Assembly (NCBI RefSeq): GCF_900101505.1
Contig: NZ_FMZI01000008.1
Location: forward strand, 186,001 to 250,000
Direction: 5' to 3'
Length of the DNA: 64,000 bases
From: Antarctobacter albus
Lineage (GTDB): Bacteria > Pseudomonadota > Alphaproteobacteria > Rhodobacterales > Rhodobacteraceae
Below the pieces are notes generated by a model. That model had not been told where the DNA came from and made no database searches. It worked only from the letters and a program-made list of their open reading frames with translations. Position numbers and translations under genes: made by a program. Each line of letters starts with the position of its first letter. Positions within the stretch are counted from its first letter, which is position 1. Positions 48,847 to 57,942 of the stretch are shown here, one piece after another.

Positions 48847-49875
48847 ATGCGCAGCAGCAAGACGATCCACGTGATCTCGGCCCATGCCGAGGGCGAGGTG
48901 GGCGACGTGATCGTTGGCGGTGTCGCGCCGCCGCCGGGAGAGACGCTCTGGGAACAGAGCCGCTGGATCGCGCGGGACGGTGGCTTGCGGGATTTTGTGC
49001 TGAACGAGCCGCGCGGCGGCGTGTTCCGGCACGTCAACCTGCTGGTCCCGCCGAAACATCCGGACGCGGATGCGGCCTTCATCATCATGGAGCCGGAGGA
49101 TACGCCGCCCATGTCAGGATCAAACTCGATCTGCGTTGCGACGGTTCTGCTGGATGGGGGCATCCTGCCGATAGAGGAGCCGGTGACGGAATTCACGCTG
49201 GAGGCGCCGGGCGGGCTGGTGCGGGTGCGGGCCGAATGCCGCGACGGCAAGGCGCAGCGTATCTTTGTCCGTAATCTGCCCAGTTTCGCGCAGAAACTGG
49301 GTGTGCCGCTGGAGGTCGAAGGGCTGGGCAAGTTGACCGTGGACACGGCATTTGGCGGCGACAGTTTCGTCATCGTCGATGCGCGGGCGCTGGGCCTGGA
49401 CCTGGTGCCAGACGAGGCGCATGAGATCGCCCGGACCGGCGCGCGGATCGCCCGGGCGGCCACCGCGCAGCTGGGCTTTCACCATCCAACCAACCCTGAC
49501 TGGCGGCATATTTCGTTCTGTCTCTTTGCAGGGCCGCTGGACCGCGGGTCCGAAGGTTTGCGTGCAAGGTCGGCGGTGGCGATCCAGCCGGGCAAGGTGG
49601 ATCGGTCGCCCACGGGCACGGCGCTCTCCGCCCGCATGGCGGTCCTGCACGCGCGCGCAGAGATGGCCGAAGGAGAGACATTGACCGCGACCTCGCTGAT
49701 TGGCTCGGCGTTCTCGGGACGCATTGCCGGGACGACCAGGGTGGGCGATCTGCCCGCCGTTTTGCCGGAAATCAGCGGGCGCGGCTGGATCACCGGCATT
49801 CATCAGCACATGCTGGACCCGGATGATCCCTGGCCGCGCGGCTATCGTCTCAGCGATACCTGGGGCGCGCGCTAG
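48847..49875 (+). CDS. Proline racemase superfamily protein, catalytic Cys replaced by Ser and Thr
   Basis: 342 residues of the proline racemase/4-hydroxyproline epimerase/trans-3-hydroxyproline dehydratase superfamily. The first active-site motif, usually MCGHN/G, reads MSGSNS (Ser90); the second, usually SPCGTGTSA, reads SPTGTALSA (Thr256). A Thr at the second site is typical of trans-3-hydroxy-L-proline dehydratases, which need only one acid/base residue, so a dehydratase is the best guess; a racemase is unlikely. Other conserved parts are intact ([23 protein letters not shown]). The stop codon overlaps that of the convergent aldo/keto reductase gene. Confidence 0.75.
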   Translation: MRSSKTIHVISAHAEGEVGDVIVGGVAPPPGETLWEQSRWIARDGGLRDFVLNEPRGGVFRHVNLLVPPKHPDADAAFIIMEPEDTPPMSGSNSICVATVLLDGGILPIEEPVTEFTLEAPGGLVRVRAECRDGKAQRIFVRNLPSFAQKLGVPLEVEGLGKLTVDTAFGGDSFVIVDARALGLDLVPDEAHEIARTGARIARAATAQLGFHHPTNPDWRHISFCLFAGPLDRGSEGLRARSAVAIQPGKVDRSPTGTALSARMAVLHARAEMAEGETLTATSLIGSAFSGRIAGTTRVGDLPAVLPEISGRGWITGIHQHMLDPDDPWPRGYRLSDTWGAR

Positions 49876-50804
49876 GAGGCTTCCTCCAGTCGGTCCGTCG
49901 CCGGGGGCGGCGTCGGGCTGAGGGCAGACAGACGGGCATAAAGCTCTGCATCCATCTGGTAGGTCATGCCCGCCAGCGAAGGCTGCAACTGCGCCGCGTT
50001 GCGGGCGGAGAGGATCGGCGCTGGGCCGGACGGATGGGCGGCCACCCAGGCCACGGCAAGCGTGGCAGCTTCGGTTCCCAGTTCGCTGGCGATCTCGGCC
50101 AGCGCCTCGGCCGCCTGGTGCATCTCGGGGCGGGCATAGCGGTTGGCGTATCGGTCGTCCTCTGTCAGGCGACCTTCGCCGCCGCGTGCATACTTGCCGG
50201 TCAGCAAGCCACCGCCCAGCGGCGAATAGGGCACCGGCAGGATGTCTTCCGAGGCGCACATGGGCAGGATTTCCACCTCGGCCTGGCGTTTCACCAGGTT
50301 GTACATGGGTTGCAGCACGTCGATCCGGGTGCCGAAACGGGCCGCCACTCCCTGCGCCTTCATCACCTGCCAGGCGGCATAGTTGGACACGCCGATGTAC
50401 CGAATTGTCCCGGCCTGCTGCAATTCGGCGAGCGTCTCGAAACTCTCTTCCAGCGGCGTATCGCCGTCCCAGCGATGCAGGTAGTAGAGGTCGATCACCT
50501 CCATGTTCAGGCGCTTGCGGCTTTCGTCCAGAGAGGTCCGGATGTTGTCACGGCTGGCGCCGCCGGGGAAATTCGCCTTGGTCGCGATGAACAGATCCTT
50601 GCGCGCGGCGGCGGCGAACTGGCCCAAAAGGCGCTCTGATGCGCCATCGGTATAGACATGGGCGGTGTCGAAATGGGCGATGCCCGCGGCGCGGCAGGCG
50701 TCGAACATGGCGCGGCTGTCAGCCTCGGAGGCGCGGCCCCCGAACTGCATGCAGCCAAAGGCAAAGCGGGCGGGTGTGTCACCCGAAAGTGTGGTCAGTG
50801 TCAT
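49872..50804 (-). CDS. Aldo/keto reductase
   Basis: 310 residues of the TIM-barrel AKR fold. Catalytic tetrad visible as Asp/Tyr in [14 protein letters not shown], Lys in FIATKANF and His in YYLHRWD. NADPH-dependent carbonyl reductase; the [15 protein letters not shown] and [13 protein letters not shown] blocks follow the usual pattern. Substrate unknown. Its stop overlaps that of the neighbouring plus-strand gene. Confidence 0.92.
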   Translation of the reverse strand: MTLTTLSGDTPARFAFGCMQFGGRASEADSRAMFDACRAAGIAHFDTAHVYTDGASERLLGQFAAAARKDLFIATKANFPGGASRDNIRTSLDESRKRLNMEVIDLYYLHRWDGDTPLEESFETLAELQQAGTIRYIGVSNYAAWQVMKAQGVAARFGTRIDVLQPMYNLVKRQAEVEILPMCASEDILPVPYSPLGGGLLTGKYARGGEGRLTEDDRYANRYARPEMHQAAEALAEIASELGTEAATLAVAWVAAHPSGPAPILSARNAAQLQPSLAGMTYQMDAELYARLSALSPTPPPATDRLEEAS

Positions 50805-50961
50805 GGCATCAACCTGCCACGCGGCGCGCCAAAGTCAAAGCAGCTTTGGCAGATCATGATGTGCCCACCGCTTCGCATGTGACCTGGGACACAGGTCGCA
50901 ACCTACGCTGGCTCGACAGACTCGCGGGGGCCTGCCATGCTGTCAGGAAAAGGAGCCGCCC

Positions 50962-51687
50962 ATGCGCCTGCTGCCCCGACTGGCCGGCGCGGCCTGTCTG
51001 GCCGCCGCCACCTCCGCGCCACTGGCGACGGGCGCCGGGGAAAGCTGCACCGAGGATGCGATGATCGTCTTCGACGGGTCCGGCAGCATGGCAGAGATCG
51101 GCTACAATGCGATCGGCGTGCCCCGCATCTCCGAGGCCCGCATGGCGATGCGCCGGGTGATCCCCTCTGTCGCGGCGGCGCGACGGCTGGGCCTGGTGAT
51201 CTACGGCCCCGCCGGAGACCGGACCTGCGCCAACACCGACCTGCGCTTTCCGCCGCAATGGCAGGCCGGGCCGCGGATCCTGGCGGATGTCGATGCGCTG
51301 CGACCCGCTGGGGGCACCTCGCTGACCGAAAGCGTCCGGCGCGCGGCAGAGACGCTGGACTACCTCAATCGCCCCGGGACCGTGGTTCTGGTGACGGATG
51401 GCAAGGAAACCTGCGGCGGTGCGCCCTGCAGTCTTGCCGCCGAGATCGCCGCGATGGCGCCTGAACTGACGGTGCATGTGATCGGCTTCAAGGTGCGCGG
51501 CGATCATTTCGACTGGTCCAATCCGAACGATCAGATGGCCACCACCGTGGCCCGCTGCCTGGCCGACCGAACTGGCGGGCGCTATGTCCGTGCCGAAACG
51601 GTTGACGAATTGATCGGGGCGCTGCGGGTGACGTTGGGCTGCAACGTGCTGGGCGCGCTTCCGGCCGAGCGGCGGCGCCTGCGTTAG
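50962..51687 (+). CDS. Secreted von Willebrand factor A-domain protein
   Basis: 241 residues. Signal peptide (1-~25), then a VWA domain with a complete MIDAS DxSxS motif at Asp38-Ser40-Ser42 (FDGSGSMAEIG), the downstream Thr (GGTSLTESV) and Asp (VLVTDGKETCGG). The domain spans almost all of the protein, so it is a small periplasmic binding module that needs a divalent ion. Two Cys pairs may form disulfides. Upstream of another secreted gene; the two may be related by operon only. Confidence 0.87.
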   Translation: MRLLPRLAGAACLAAATSAPLATGAGESCTEDAMIVFDGSGSMAEIGYNAIGVPRISEARMAMRRVIPSVAAARRLGLVIYGPAGDRTCANTDLRFPPQWQAGPRILADVDALRPAGGTSLTESVRRAAETLDYLNRPGTVVLVTDGKETCGGAPCSLAAEIAAMAPELTVHVIGFKVRGDHFDWSNPNDQMATTVARCLADRTGGRYVRAETVDELIGALRVTLGCNVLGALPAERRRLR

Positions 51688-51799
51688 GCCGGCCTGCGGT
51701 CGGGTTTTCAGGCTTTGACAGGAATCAGGGCACCGCGCAGTCTGTCCTCATTATGCCGGAGCGGCACTTGGCCGCTGCCGATATATTGGAGGACAAATC

Positions 51800-52306
51800 G
51801 TGTTCAGGAAATTTTCCATCATGGCGCTTGCCGCCAGTTTCGCGTTTTGCGGTGCGGCGCCAATTTCGGCGCAGGACGCCGGGTTCGAAATCATCGGCGC
51901 CGCCGATACGATCGAGGTGAAGGCCAAGCAGGCGGTGACGCTTGCCTTTGACGATGCCTATGCCGAATTGTCGATCGGCGATCCCGAGATCGCGGATATC
52001 AGCTCTCTCAGCGGGACCCTGGTCTATCTTCTGGGCAAGGAGGTTGGAGAGACCACACTGACGGTGATCCGTGACCGCGACAGCCTGGACCTGACGCATA
52101 TGACAGTGGTGGTCTACCGCGACATCGCGCCGATGCAGGGCTTTCTGGAAAAGGCCGGGGGCGACGTGACACTGGAACGTGCGGGCGTTGTGGTGACCGC
52201 CTCTGGTTGCGTTGCAGGTGACCGCCAGCGGCAGGCCCTGGAAGGCGTGATGACCCAGCTCAAGTCCTGGGGCTATGTCGCCTTGGCGGACGTGGGCGGC
52301 TGCTGA
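51800..52306 (+). CDS. Secreted pilus-assembly/secretin N-terminal-domain protein
   Basis: 168 residues from a GTG start with GGAGGA six bases upstream. Signal peptide (1-24, ending ISAQ). Residues ~35-105 (IEVKAKQAVTLAFDDAYAEL, IADISSLSGTLVYLLGKEVG) match the domain found at the start of RcpA/CpaC-type pilus secretins. Here it stands alone without secretin channel. The C-terminus has two Cys (SGCVAGD, GGC) that may pair. No Flp pilus genes are nearby. Confidence 0.8.
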   Translation: MFRKFSIMALAASFAFCGAAPISAQDAGFEIIGAADTIEVKAKQAVTLAFDDAYAELSIGDPEIADISSLSGTLVYLLGKEVGETTLTVIRDRDSLDLTHMTVVVYRDIAPMQGFLEKAGGDVTLERAGVVVTASGCVAGDRQRQALEGVMTQLKSWGYVALADVGGC

Positions 52307-52332
52307 CCCCTCGGCCGGAGCAATCTGGTTGA

Positions 52333-52360
52333 AACGAAGGCCCCGATCGGGGCCTTCGTT
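52333..52360. terminator. Bidirectional terminator between convergent operons
   Basis: A perfect 28-nt palindrome (arm AACGAAGGCCCCGA) between the gene ending at 52306 on the plus strand and the xdh/BMP operon ending at 52372 on the minus strand. Short T/A edges on both sides fit a shared terminator. Confidence 0.8.
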
Positions 52361-52371
52361 CCGTCATCTGT

Positions 52372-53448
52372 TTACTGCGGGATTTCGGCGTTGATGCCTT
52401 CGACGTAGAAGTCCATCCCCAGCAGGGTGCCGTCATCGGCCACTTCGCCCTCTGCCAGCCAGACAGAGCCGTCGGCCTTGTTGATCGGCCCCGTGAACGG
52501 GTGGTAGTCGCCCGCCGCGATGGCGGCCTTGAGGTCCAGCGCCTCGGCTTTGACCTCTGCGGGGACCGCGTCGGTGATCTCGCCGATGCCGACCATGCCC
52601 GGGCCGATACCGTCCCAGGTGTCTTCGCTGGTCCAGCTGCCGTCCATGACCGCCTGCACGCGGTCGATGTAGTAAGGCGCCCAGTTGTCGATGATCGAGG
52701 AGACGCGCGGGGTGGGCGCGTATTCGATCATGTCCGAGGCCTGGCCGAAGGTGATGACATTGCCGGCCTCTGCCGCCGCCGCCTGCGGCGCGGTCGAGTC
52801 GGTATGCTGCAGGATCACGTCGGCGCCGTTCTCGATCAGGGCGCGGGCGGCATCCGCCTCTTTCGCCGGATCGAACCAGGTGTAGGCCCAGATGATCGAG
52901 AATTCGACGTCCGGGTTCACCTTCTTGGCGTGGATATAGGCCGCGTTGATGCCGCGGATGACCTCGGGGATCGGGTAAGAGGCGATGTAGCCGATCTTAT
53001 TGGTCTTGGTCATCGACCCGGCGATATGGCCCTGGATGGCGCGGCCTTCGTAGAAACGGGCCGAGTAGACGCTGACGTTGTCTGCGCGCTTGTATCCGGT
53101 GGCGTGTTCGAACTTCACGTTCGGGAATTTCTCCGCCACGGCGATGGTCGGGTCCATGTAGCCGAAGGACGTGGTAAAGATGATGTCTGCACCCGACAGG
53201 GCCATCTGCGTGATGGCGCGTTCGGCATCGGCGCCTTCGGGCACGCTTTCCTGGTAGATGGTCTTCACCTTGTCGCCAAAGTGCTCCTCGACCGCGAGGC
53301 GCCCCTTGTTGTGTTCGTAGGTCCAGCCGCCATCGCCCACCGGGCCGACGTAGATGAAGCCCGCGGTGACGTCCTGGGCCGCGGCGGCAGAGCCGAAGCC
53401 AAGCGTCAGCGCGAGGGCTGCGGTGGAGAGAAGGGTTCTTCTGTGCAT
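52372..53448 (-). CDS. BMP-family ABC transporter substrate-binding protein
   Basis: 358 residues: signal peptide (1-~24, ending SAAAAQD) and a Bmp/PnrA-like periplasmic binding fold (FIYVGPVGDGGWTYEHNKG, FTTSFGYMD). BMP proteins bind purine nucleosides or bases. Last gene of the xdhABC-ATPase-permease-permease-binding protein operon, so xanthine, hypoxanthine or a nucleoside is the likely ligand. Not a lipoprotein: no lipobox Cys. Terminator at 52333-52360. Confidence 0.9.
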   Translation of the reverse strand: MHRRTLLSTAALALTLGFGSAAAAQDVTAGFIYVGPVGDGGWTYEHNKGRLAVEEHFGDKVKTIYQESVPEGADAERAITQMALSGADIIFTTSFGYMDPTIAVAEKFPNVKFEHATGYKRADNVSVYSARFYEGRAIQGHIAGSMTKTNKIGYIASYPIPEVIRGINAAYIHAKKVNPDVEFSIIWAYTWFDPAKEADAARALIENGADVILQHTDSTAPQAAAAEAGNVITFGQASDMIEYAPTPRVSSIIDNWAPYYIDRVQAVMDGSWTSEDTWDGIGPGMVGIGEITDAVPAEVKAEALDLKAAIAAGDYHPFTGPINKADGSVWLAEGEVADDGTLLGMDFYVEGINAEIPQ

Positions 53449-53477
53449 TGTGGTCCCCTGTTGGTTGGTTCTGTGCC

Positions 53478-54404
53478 TCAGCTCGAGGCGTGGAAAGGCC
53501 GGCCCAGCGAGGCGGGCGCGGCATGCGCGCCGCGGGCCGAGATGATCACGAGCACGAGGATCGTGACAAGATAGGGCGAGGCCGACAAGAGCGCGACCGG
53601 CACGGCGGCGCCCGCCGCCTGCAGGTTCAGTTGCAGCACCGTGACCCCGCCGAACAGATAGGCCCCGATGGCCACGCGGCCCGGCCGCCACGAGGCGAAG
53701 ACGACGATGGCCAGCGCGATCCATCCGGCGCCGGCGGTCATGCCCTCGGTCCATTGCGGGACGCGCACCAGGCTGAGGTAGGCGCCGCCAAGGCCCGCGC
53801 AGGCACCGCCGAATAGGATCGCCATGAGGCGGATCATGACGACCTTGTAGCCAAGCGCATGGGCGCTGTCGTGGCTTTCGCCGACCGCACGCAGGATCAG
53901 CCCGGCGCGGGTGTGTTTCAGGAAGGCCCAGACCGCGACAACCAGCGCGAGGCTGAAATAGACCATCAGGTCATGGCTGAAGAGCATCCGCCCCACCACC
54001 GGCAGGTCCGACAGCAGGGGGATGTCCAGCTTGGGCAGGGTCGGGCTTTTCATGCCCTCGTAGGGTTTCCCGATCAGGCTGGAAAGGCCAAGGCCCACCA
54101 GCGTCAGGCCCAGCCCGGTGGCAACCTGGTTCGAAAGCAGGAACTGCGTCAGCAGGCCAAACGAGAGCGCAAGCAGCGCCGAGGCCAGAGCCGCGGCGAC
54201 GAACCCCAGCGCGGGAGAGGTGGAATTGACCGCCACGGCAAAGCCCACCACGGCGCCGGTGATCATCATCCCCTCGACGCCCAGGTTCAGCACGCCGGAT
54301 TTCTCGACAACCATCTCGCCGATGGCGGCCAGCAGGATCGGTGTGGCCGAGACCATGATGGAGGCGACGAGAAGGATGGGATTGATGCTGCTAAGGTCCA
54401 TCAT
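53478..54404 (-). CDS. ABC transporter permease (BMP/nucleoside type), second subunit
   Basis: 308 residues, about eight membrane segments, BPD_transp_2 family (GVLNLGVEGMMITGAVVGFAV is the family block). With its partner gene, which overlaps it by 4 bases, it builds the inner-membrane channel of the BMP-type importer. Confidence 0.92.
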   Translation of the reverse strand: MMDLSSINPILLVASIMVSATPILLAAIGEMVVEKSGVLNLGVEGMMITGAVVGFAVAVNSTSPALGFVAAALASALLALSFGLLTQFLLSNQVATGLGLTLVGLGLSSLIGKPYEGMKSPTLPKLDIPLLSDLPVVGRMLFSHDLMVYFSLALVVAVWAFLKHTRAGLILRAVGESHDSAHALGYKVVMIRLMAILFGGACAGLGGAYLSLVRVPQWTEGMTAGAGWIALAIVVFASWRPGRVAIGAYLFGGVTVLQLNLQAAGAAVPVALLSASPYLVTILVLVIISARGAHAAPASLGRPFHASS

Positions 54405-55486
54405 GCCACCTCCCTCTTGCCGATGCGCAGGCGGAAATTGGTGAAGACATCCATTGCGAGCAGGAAGAACAGCAACATCCCCTGGAACAGCTGGATCGAG
54501 GCGCCGGGCAGGCCCAGCATCAGCTGCGCCAGCTCACCACCGATATAGGTCAGCGCCATGAGCAGACCGGCCAGCAGGATGCCGATGGGATTGAGCCGCC
54601 CCAGGAAGGCCACGATGATCGCCGTGAACCCGTAGCCGGACCCAAAGTCGATCGAGACCTGGCCCGCGGGGCCGGTGACCTCGAACAACCCTGCCATGCC
54701 GGCCAGCGCGCCCGAGAGGCCAAGGCAGATCAGGATGATGCGCGCCGGGTTCACGCCGGAAAAGCGGGCCGCGCGCGGCGCTTCGCCGGTCAGCCGGATG
54801 TTGAAGCCCAGCATGTGCCGGGTCAGCAGGACATAGGCGCCGATCACCGCGATGAAGGCAAAGACCACGCCCCAGTGCATCCCGGTGTTGGCGATCAGGT
54901 CGCTGTTATGCGCCGCGTCCCATTGTTTGAAATTGCGTGACCCGGGGAAACCACGCCCCTCGGGGTTGCGCAAAAGGCCGGTGGAGACAGAGCCGAGGAT
55001 GGTTTCCGCCACATAGACCAGCATCAGCGAGACGAGGATCTCGTTGGTGCCGAATTTCGTCTTCAGGATGGCCGGGATCATCGCCCAGGCCCAGCCGCCA
55101 AGCGCGCCGGCGACGATCATGATCGGGAAGATCAGGAAACTTTCGGAAGGGTAGAAGGCAAGACCGGCGGCGGCGCCACAGATGGCGCCCATGATGTACT
55201 GCCCTTCGGCGCCGATGTTCCAGATCCCGGCGCGAAAGCCGATGGACAGCCCGATGGCGATCAGGATCAGCGGCCCCGCCTTGACCAGCAGCTGCGGTCG
55301 CGTGAACCCGGCGAATTGCGCGTTGAACAGCGGATCCCAGAAGATCGTGCGGATCGCCTCGACCGGGTTGGCACCGAGGAAGGCAAAGAGCACGCCGCCG
55401 ACGAGCATGGTCAGCAGCACGGCCAGCACCGGCGTCAGGTAGGTCCAGAGTTGCGAAGGCTGCGGGCGTTTCTCAAGCCGGATCAT
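54401..55486 (-). CDS. ABC transporter permease (BMP/nucleoside type), first subunit
   Basis: 361 residues, about nine or ten membrane segments, BPD_transp_2 family (GIWNIGAEGQYIMGAICGAAA). The longer permease of the pair, as in other nucleoside importers. Starts 27 bases downstream of the ATPase stop codon and overlaps the next permease (ATGA). Confidence 0.92.
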   Translation of the reverse strand: MIRLEKRPQPSQLWTYLTPVLAVLLTMLVGGVLFAFLGANPVEAIRTIFWDPLFNAQFAGFTRPQLLVKAGPLILIAIGLSIGFRAGIWNIGAEGQYIMGAICGAAAGLAFYPSESFLIFPIMIVAGALGGWAWAMIPAILKTKFGTNEILVSLMLVYVAETILGSVSTGLLRNPEGRGFPGSRNFKQWDAAHNSDLIANTGMHWGVVFAFIAVIGAYVLLTRHMLGFNIRLTGEAPRAARFSGVNPARIILICLGLSGALAGMAGLFEVTGPAGQVSIDFGSGYGFTAIIVAFLGRLNPIGILLAGLLMALTYIGGELAQLMLGLPGASIQLFQGMLLFFLLAMDVFTNFRLRIGKREVA

Positions 55487-55513
55487 GGGCGTGTCCCCCC
55501 TTGGCCAGCGGCC

Positions 55514-57037
55514 TCATTCGTCCACATGGGCCACCTCCATGTCATGGGCGCCGCCCATCATCAGGCCAATCTGCTCGATATCCAGGCTGGCGACCGGACG
55601 TGTGGGCGACAGCCGCCCCTCGTTCAGGGCGCCAAACCGGTCCGAGACCTCCATCAGCTCATCCAGGTCCTGGCTGATGACCACCACGGCGCCGCCCTTG
55701 GCGGCCAGGTCCAGGATCGACTGGCGGATAAAGGCCGCCGCCGCCGCGTCCACGCCCCATGTGGGCTGGTTCAGCACCAGCACGCGCGGGCCTTGCAGGA
55801 TCTCGCGGCCGACGACGAATTTCTGCAGGTTTCCCCCTGACAGCGCCCGTGCCGCCGTGCCTGGCCCCGGCGTGCGCACGTCGAAATGGCCGATCACCTC
55901 TTCGGCGAACTGCCGCGCCTTGCCCCAGGAGATGAAACCGTTCTTCAGCATTCCCTCGCGCCGCGCCGCCGTCAGAACGCCGTTCTCGACCAGGCTCATG
56001 TCGGGCGCAGCGGCGTGGCCCAGCCGTTCCTCGGGTCCCGACAGCACGCCAAGATCGCGGCGTGCGACGGGGCCGGCCCGGCTGATGTCCTTGCCTTCCA
56101 GGATGATGGATCCGGCGGGCGCCATACGTTCGCCCGACAGCGCGGCCAGCAATTCGTCCTGCCCGTTGCCGGCGACCCCGCCGATGCCCAGTACCTCGCC
56201 CGCGCGGACCTCGAAGCTGACCTCGCGCAGGGGGGTGCCAAAGGCGCCGGGCGCGGGCAGGCTCAACTCGTTCACCGCCAGCAGCACCTCGCCGGTCTTG
56301 CCGCCCTTGGCCTCTGGGGTCGCGAAACTGGCGCCCACCATCATCTCGGCCAGTTGCCGGGCCGAAGTCTCCGCGGGGGTGCAGGTGGCCACCTTCTTGC
56401 CCAGTCGCAGGATCGTGGCGGTGTCGCAAAGCGCGCGGATTTCCTCCAGCTTGTGCGAGATATAGAGGATCGAGGTGCCTTCGGCCTTCAGCTTGCGCAG
56501 GGTCTCGAACAGGATCTCGACCTCCTGCGGGGTCAGGACGCTGGTCGGTTCGTCCATGATCAGCAGGCGCGGGTTCTGCAAAAGGCAGCGGATGATCTCC
56601 ACCCGTTGCCGTTCGCCCGCCGACAGCGTGCCGACGGTACGCGTGGGGTCCAGCGGCAGCCCGTAGGTCTCCGAGACCTCACGGATCTGGCGGGCAAGGT
56701 CCGACATGGGGGGCGGCGTTTCCATTCCCAACGCCACGTTTTCCGCCACGTCCAGCGCATCGAAGAGCGAGAAATGCTGGAACACCATCGCGATCCCGGC
56801 CTGCCGCGCCTCCGAGGGTTTCGACGGCTTGTACGGCGCTCCGTCCAGCAGCATCTGCCCCTTGTCCGGTGCATTCAGCCCATAGATCATCTTGACCAGC
56901 GTCGATTTTCCGGCGCCGTTCTCGCCCAACAGCGCGTGGATCTCGCCCCGCCCGATGTCAAAGGTGACGTCATCGTTGGCAATCACGCCCGGGTAGATCT
57001 TGGTCAGGCCCTGGAGGCTGAGGAGTGTGTCGGCCAC
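55514..57037 (-). CDS. ABC transporter ATP-binding protein, two fused ABC domains
   Basis: 507 residues from a GTG start 34 bases inside the end of xdhC. First ABC domain: Walker A GENGAGKST, signature LSAGERQRVEI, Walker B LLIMDEPTS. Second: degenerate Walker A (GGVAGNGQDELL), signature LSGGNLQKFVVG and Walker B-like LNQPTWGVD lacking the Glu. This asymmetry is usual for RbsA/BMP-type sugar and nucleoside importers. Drives uptake with the two permeases. Confidence 0.92.
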   Translation of the reverse strand: MADTLLSLQGLTKIYPGVIANDDVTFDIGRGEIHALLGENGAGKSTLVKMIYGLNAPDKGQMLLDGAPYKPSKPSEARQAGIAMVFQHFSLFDALDVAENVALGMETPPPMSDLARQIREVSETYGLPLDPTRTVGTLSAGERQRVEIIRCLLQNPRLLIMDEPTSVLTPQEVEILFETLRKLKAEGTSILYISHKLEEIRALCDTATILRLGKKVATCTPAETSARQLAEMMVGASFATPEAKGGKTGEVLLAVNELSLPAPGAFGTPLREVSFEVRAGEVLGIGGVAGNGQDELLAALSGERMAPAGSIILEGKDISRAGPVARRDLGVLSGPEERLGHAAAPDMSLVENGVLTAARREGMLKNGFISWGKARQFAEEVIGHFDVRTPGPGTAARALSGGNLQKFVVGREILQGPRVLVLNQPTWGVDAAAAAFIRQSILDLAAKGGAVVVISQDLDELMEVSDRFGALNEGRLSPTRPVASLDIEQIGLMMGGAHDMEVAHVDE

Positions 57038-57942
57038 GCGTGGTCCTTCTCTTGCTGCCAGTTGAGTAGCTGCGCCACCGTGCCGATGGCAATGGCCTGC
57101 GGATGTTTGCCAAGCGCTTTGTGCCCGATCGGACAGCAGATGGCGTCGATTTGGGCGGGCGCATGGCCAAGCGCCTGCAATCGCTTGCGGAACCGTGCCC
57201 ATTTCGTGTCCGACCCGATCAATCCGCAAAAGCCGAATCCGTGTGACAGGGCTGCGTGACACAGCGCCAGGTCGATCTCGTGGCTGTAGGTCAGGATCAG
57301 GTGGGCGGCGTTCCCGGGGGCGCGTGGCATGGCGCGCTCCGGCGCGGGGACGGGCAGGGCGGTGACGTCATCGGGGATCTCATCGGGGAACCGCTCCGGC
57401 CCGGTATCGACCCATGTCAGCGCCACGTCCGGCAAGGGCGCCAGAACCGAGACCAGTGCCCGGCCGACATGGCCCGCGCCCCAGATCCAGACCGGCAGGG
57501 CCGGGCGGCGGACCGCTTCCACCATCCAGCCTTGCAGGAGCTGCGGTTCGGGCGCCTCGCCCTTTGCCCGGGCCCGGTCGATCATCCGGCGCACCGCCAG
57601 CGGCATCTCTCCGGGTCCGCGCGCGATCACCTCGCGCCCTTCGAGACCGGCCACCGCCAGCGCATCGTAATGCTCGGTCAGCAGCGTCACCGCCCCGCCG
57701 CAGCACTGGCCCAGCTCCGGCCCCAGGGGATGACGCGTCAGCCCTTCATGGCTCAGCGCGGACTGTGCAGCCATGAGTTCAAGCGCGCCGCCGCCGATGG
57801 TGCCGAATTGGCCACCGTCCCAGACCAGCATGGCGGCCCCGACCTCGCGCGGGGCCGAGCCCGCAACCTCGGCCACCACGACCCGGGCGACACGCCCGTG
57901 CCGTTCGACCGCGCGGCAGAGAAGGGCGAGGTCGAAACTCAT
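57004..57942 (-). CDS. xdhC: Xanthine dehydrogenase accessory protein XdhC
   Basis: 312 residues. N-terminal XdhC/CoxI domain (VVVAEVAGSAPREVGAAMLV, GTIGGGALE, with the conserved Cys-Cys of GQCCGGAV), and a C-terminal Rossmann-like part (WIWGAGHVGRALV). XdhC binds and protects sulfurated molybdenum cofactor and hands it to XdhB; it is not part of the mature enzyme. It overlaps xdhB by 4 bases and the ATPase gene by 34. Confidence 0.93.
   Translation of the reverse strand: MSFDLALLCRAVERHGRVARVVVAEVAGSAPREVGAAMLVWDGGQFGTIGGGALELMAAQSALSHEGLTRHPLGPELGQCCGGAVTLLTEHYDALAVAGLEGREVIARGPGEMPLAVRRMIDRARAKGEAPEPQLLQGWMVEAVRRPALPVWIWGAGHVGRALVSVLAPLPDVALTWVDTGPERFPDEIPDDVTALPVPAPERAMPRAPGNAAHLILTYSHEIDLALCHAALSHGFGFCGLIGSDTKWARFRKRLQALGHAPAQIDAICCPIGHKALGKHPQAIAIGTVAQLLNWQQEKDHAWPTHSSASRA

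Noticed and set aside
51715-51743. TTGACA at 51715-51720 as promoter for the secreted gene at 51800
   Set aside because: No acceptable -10 box at 16-18 bp; the nearest CATTAT is too far away.
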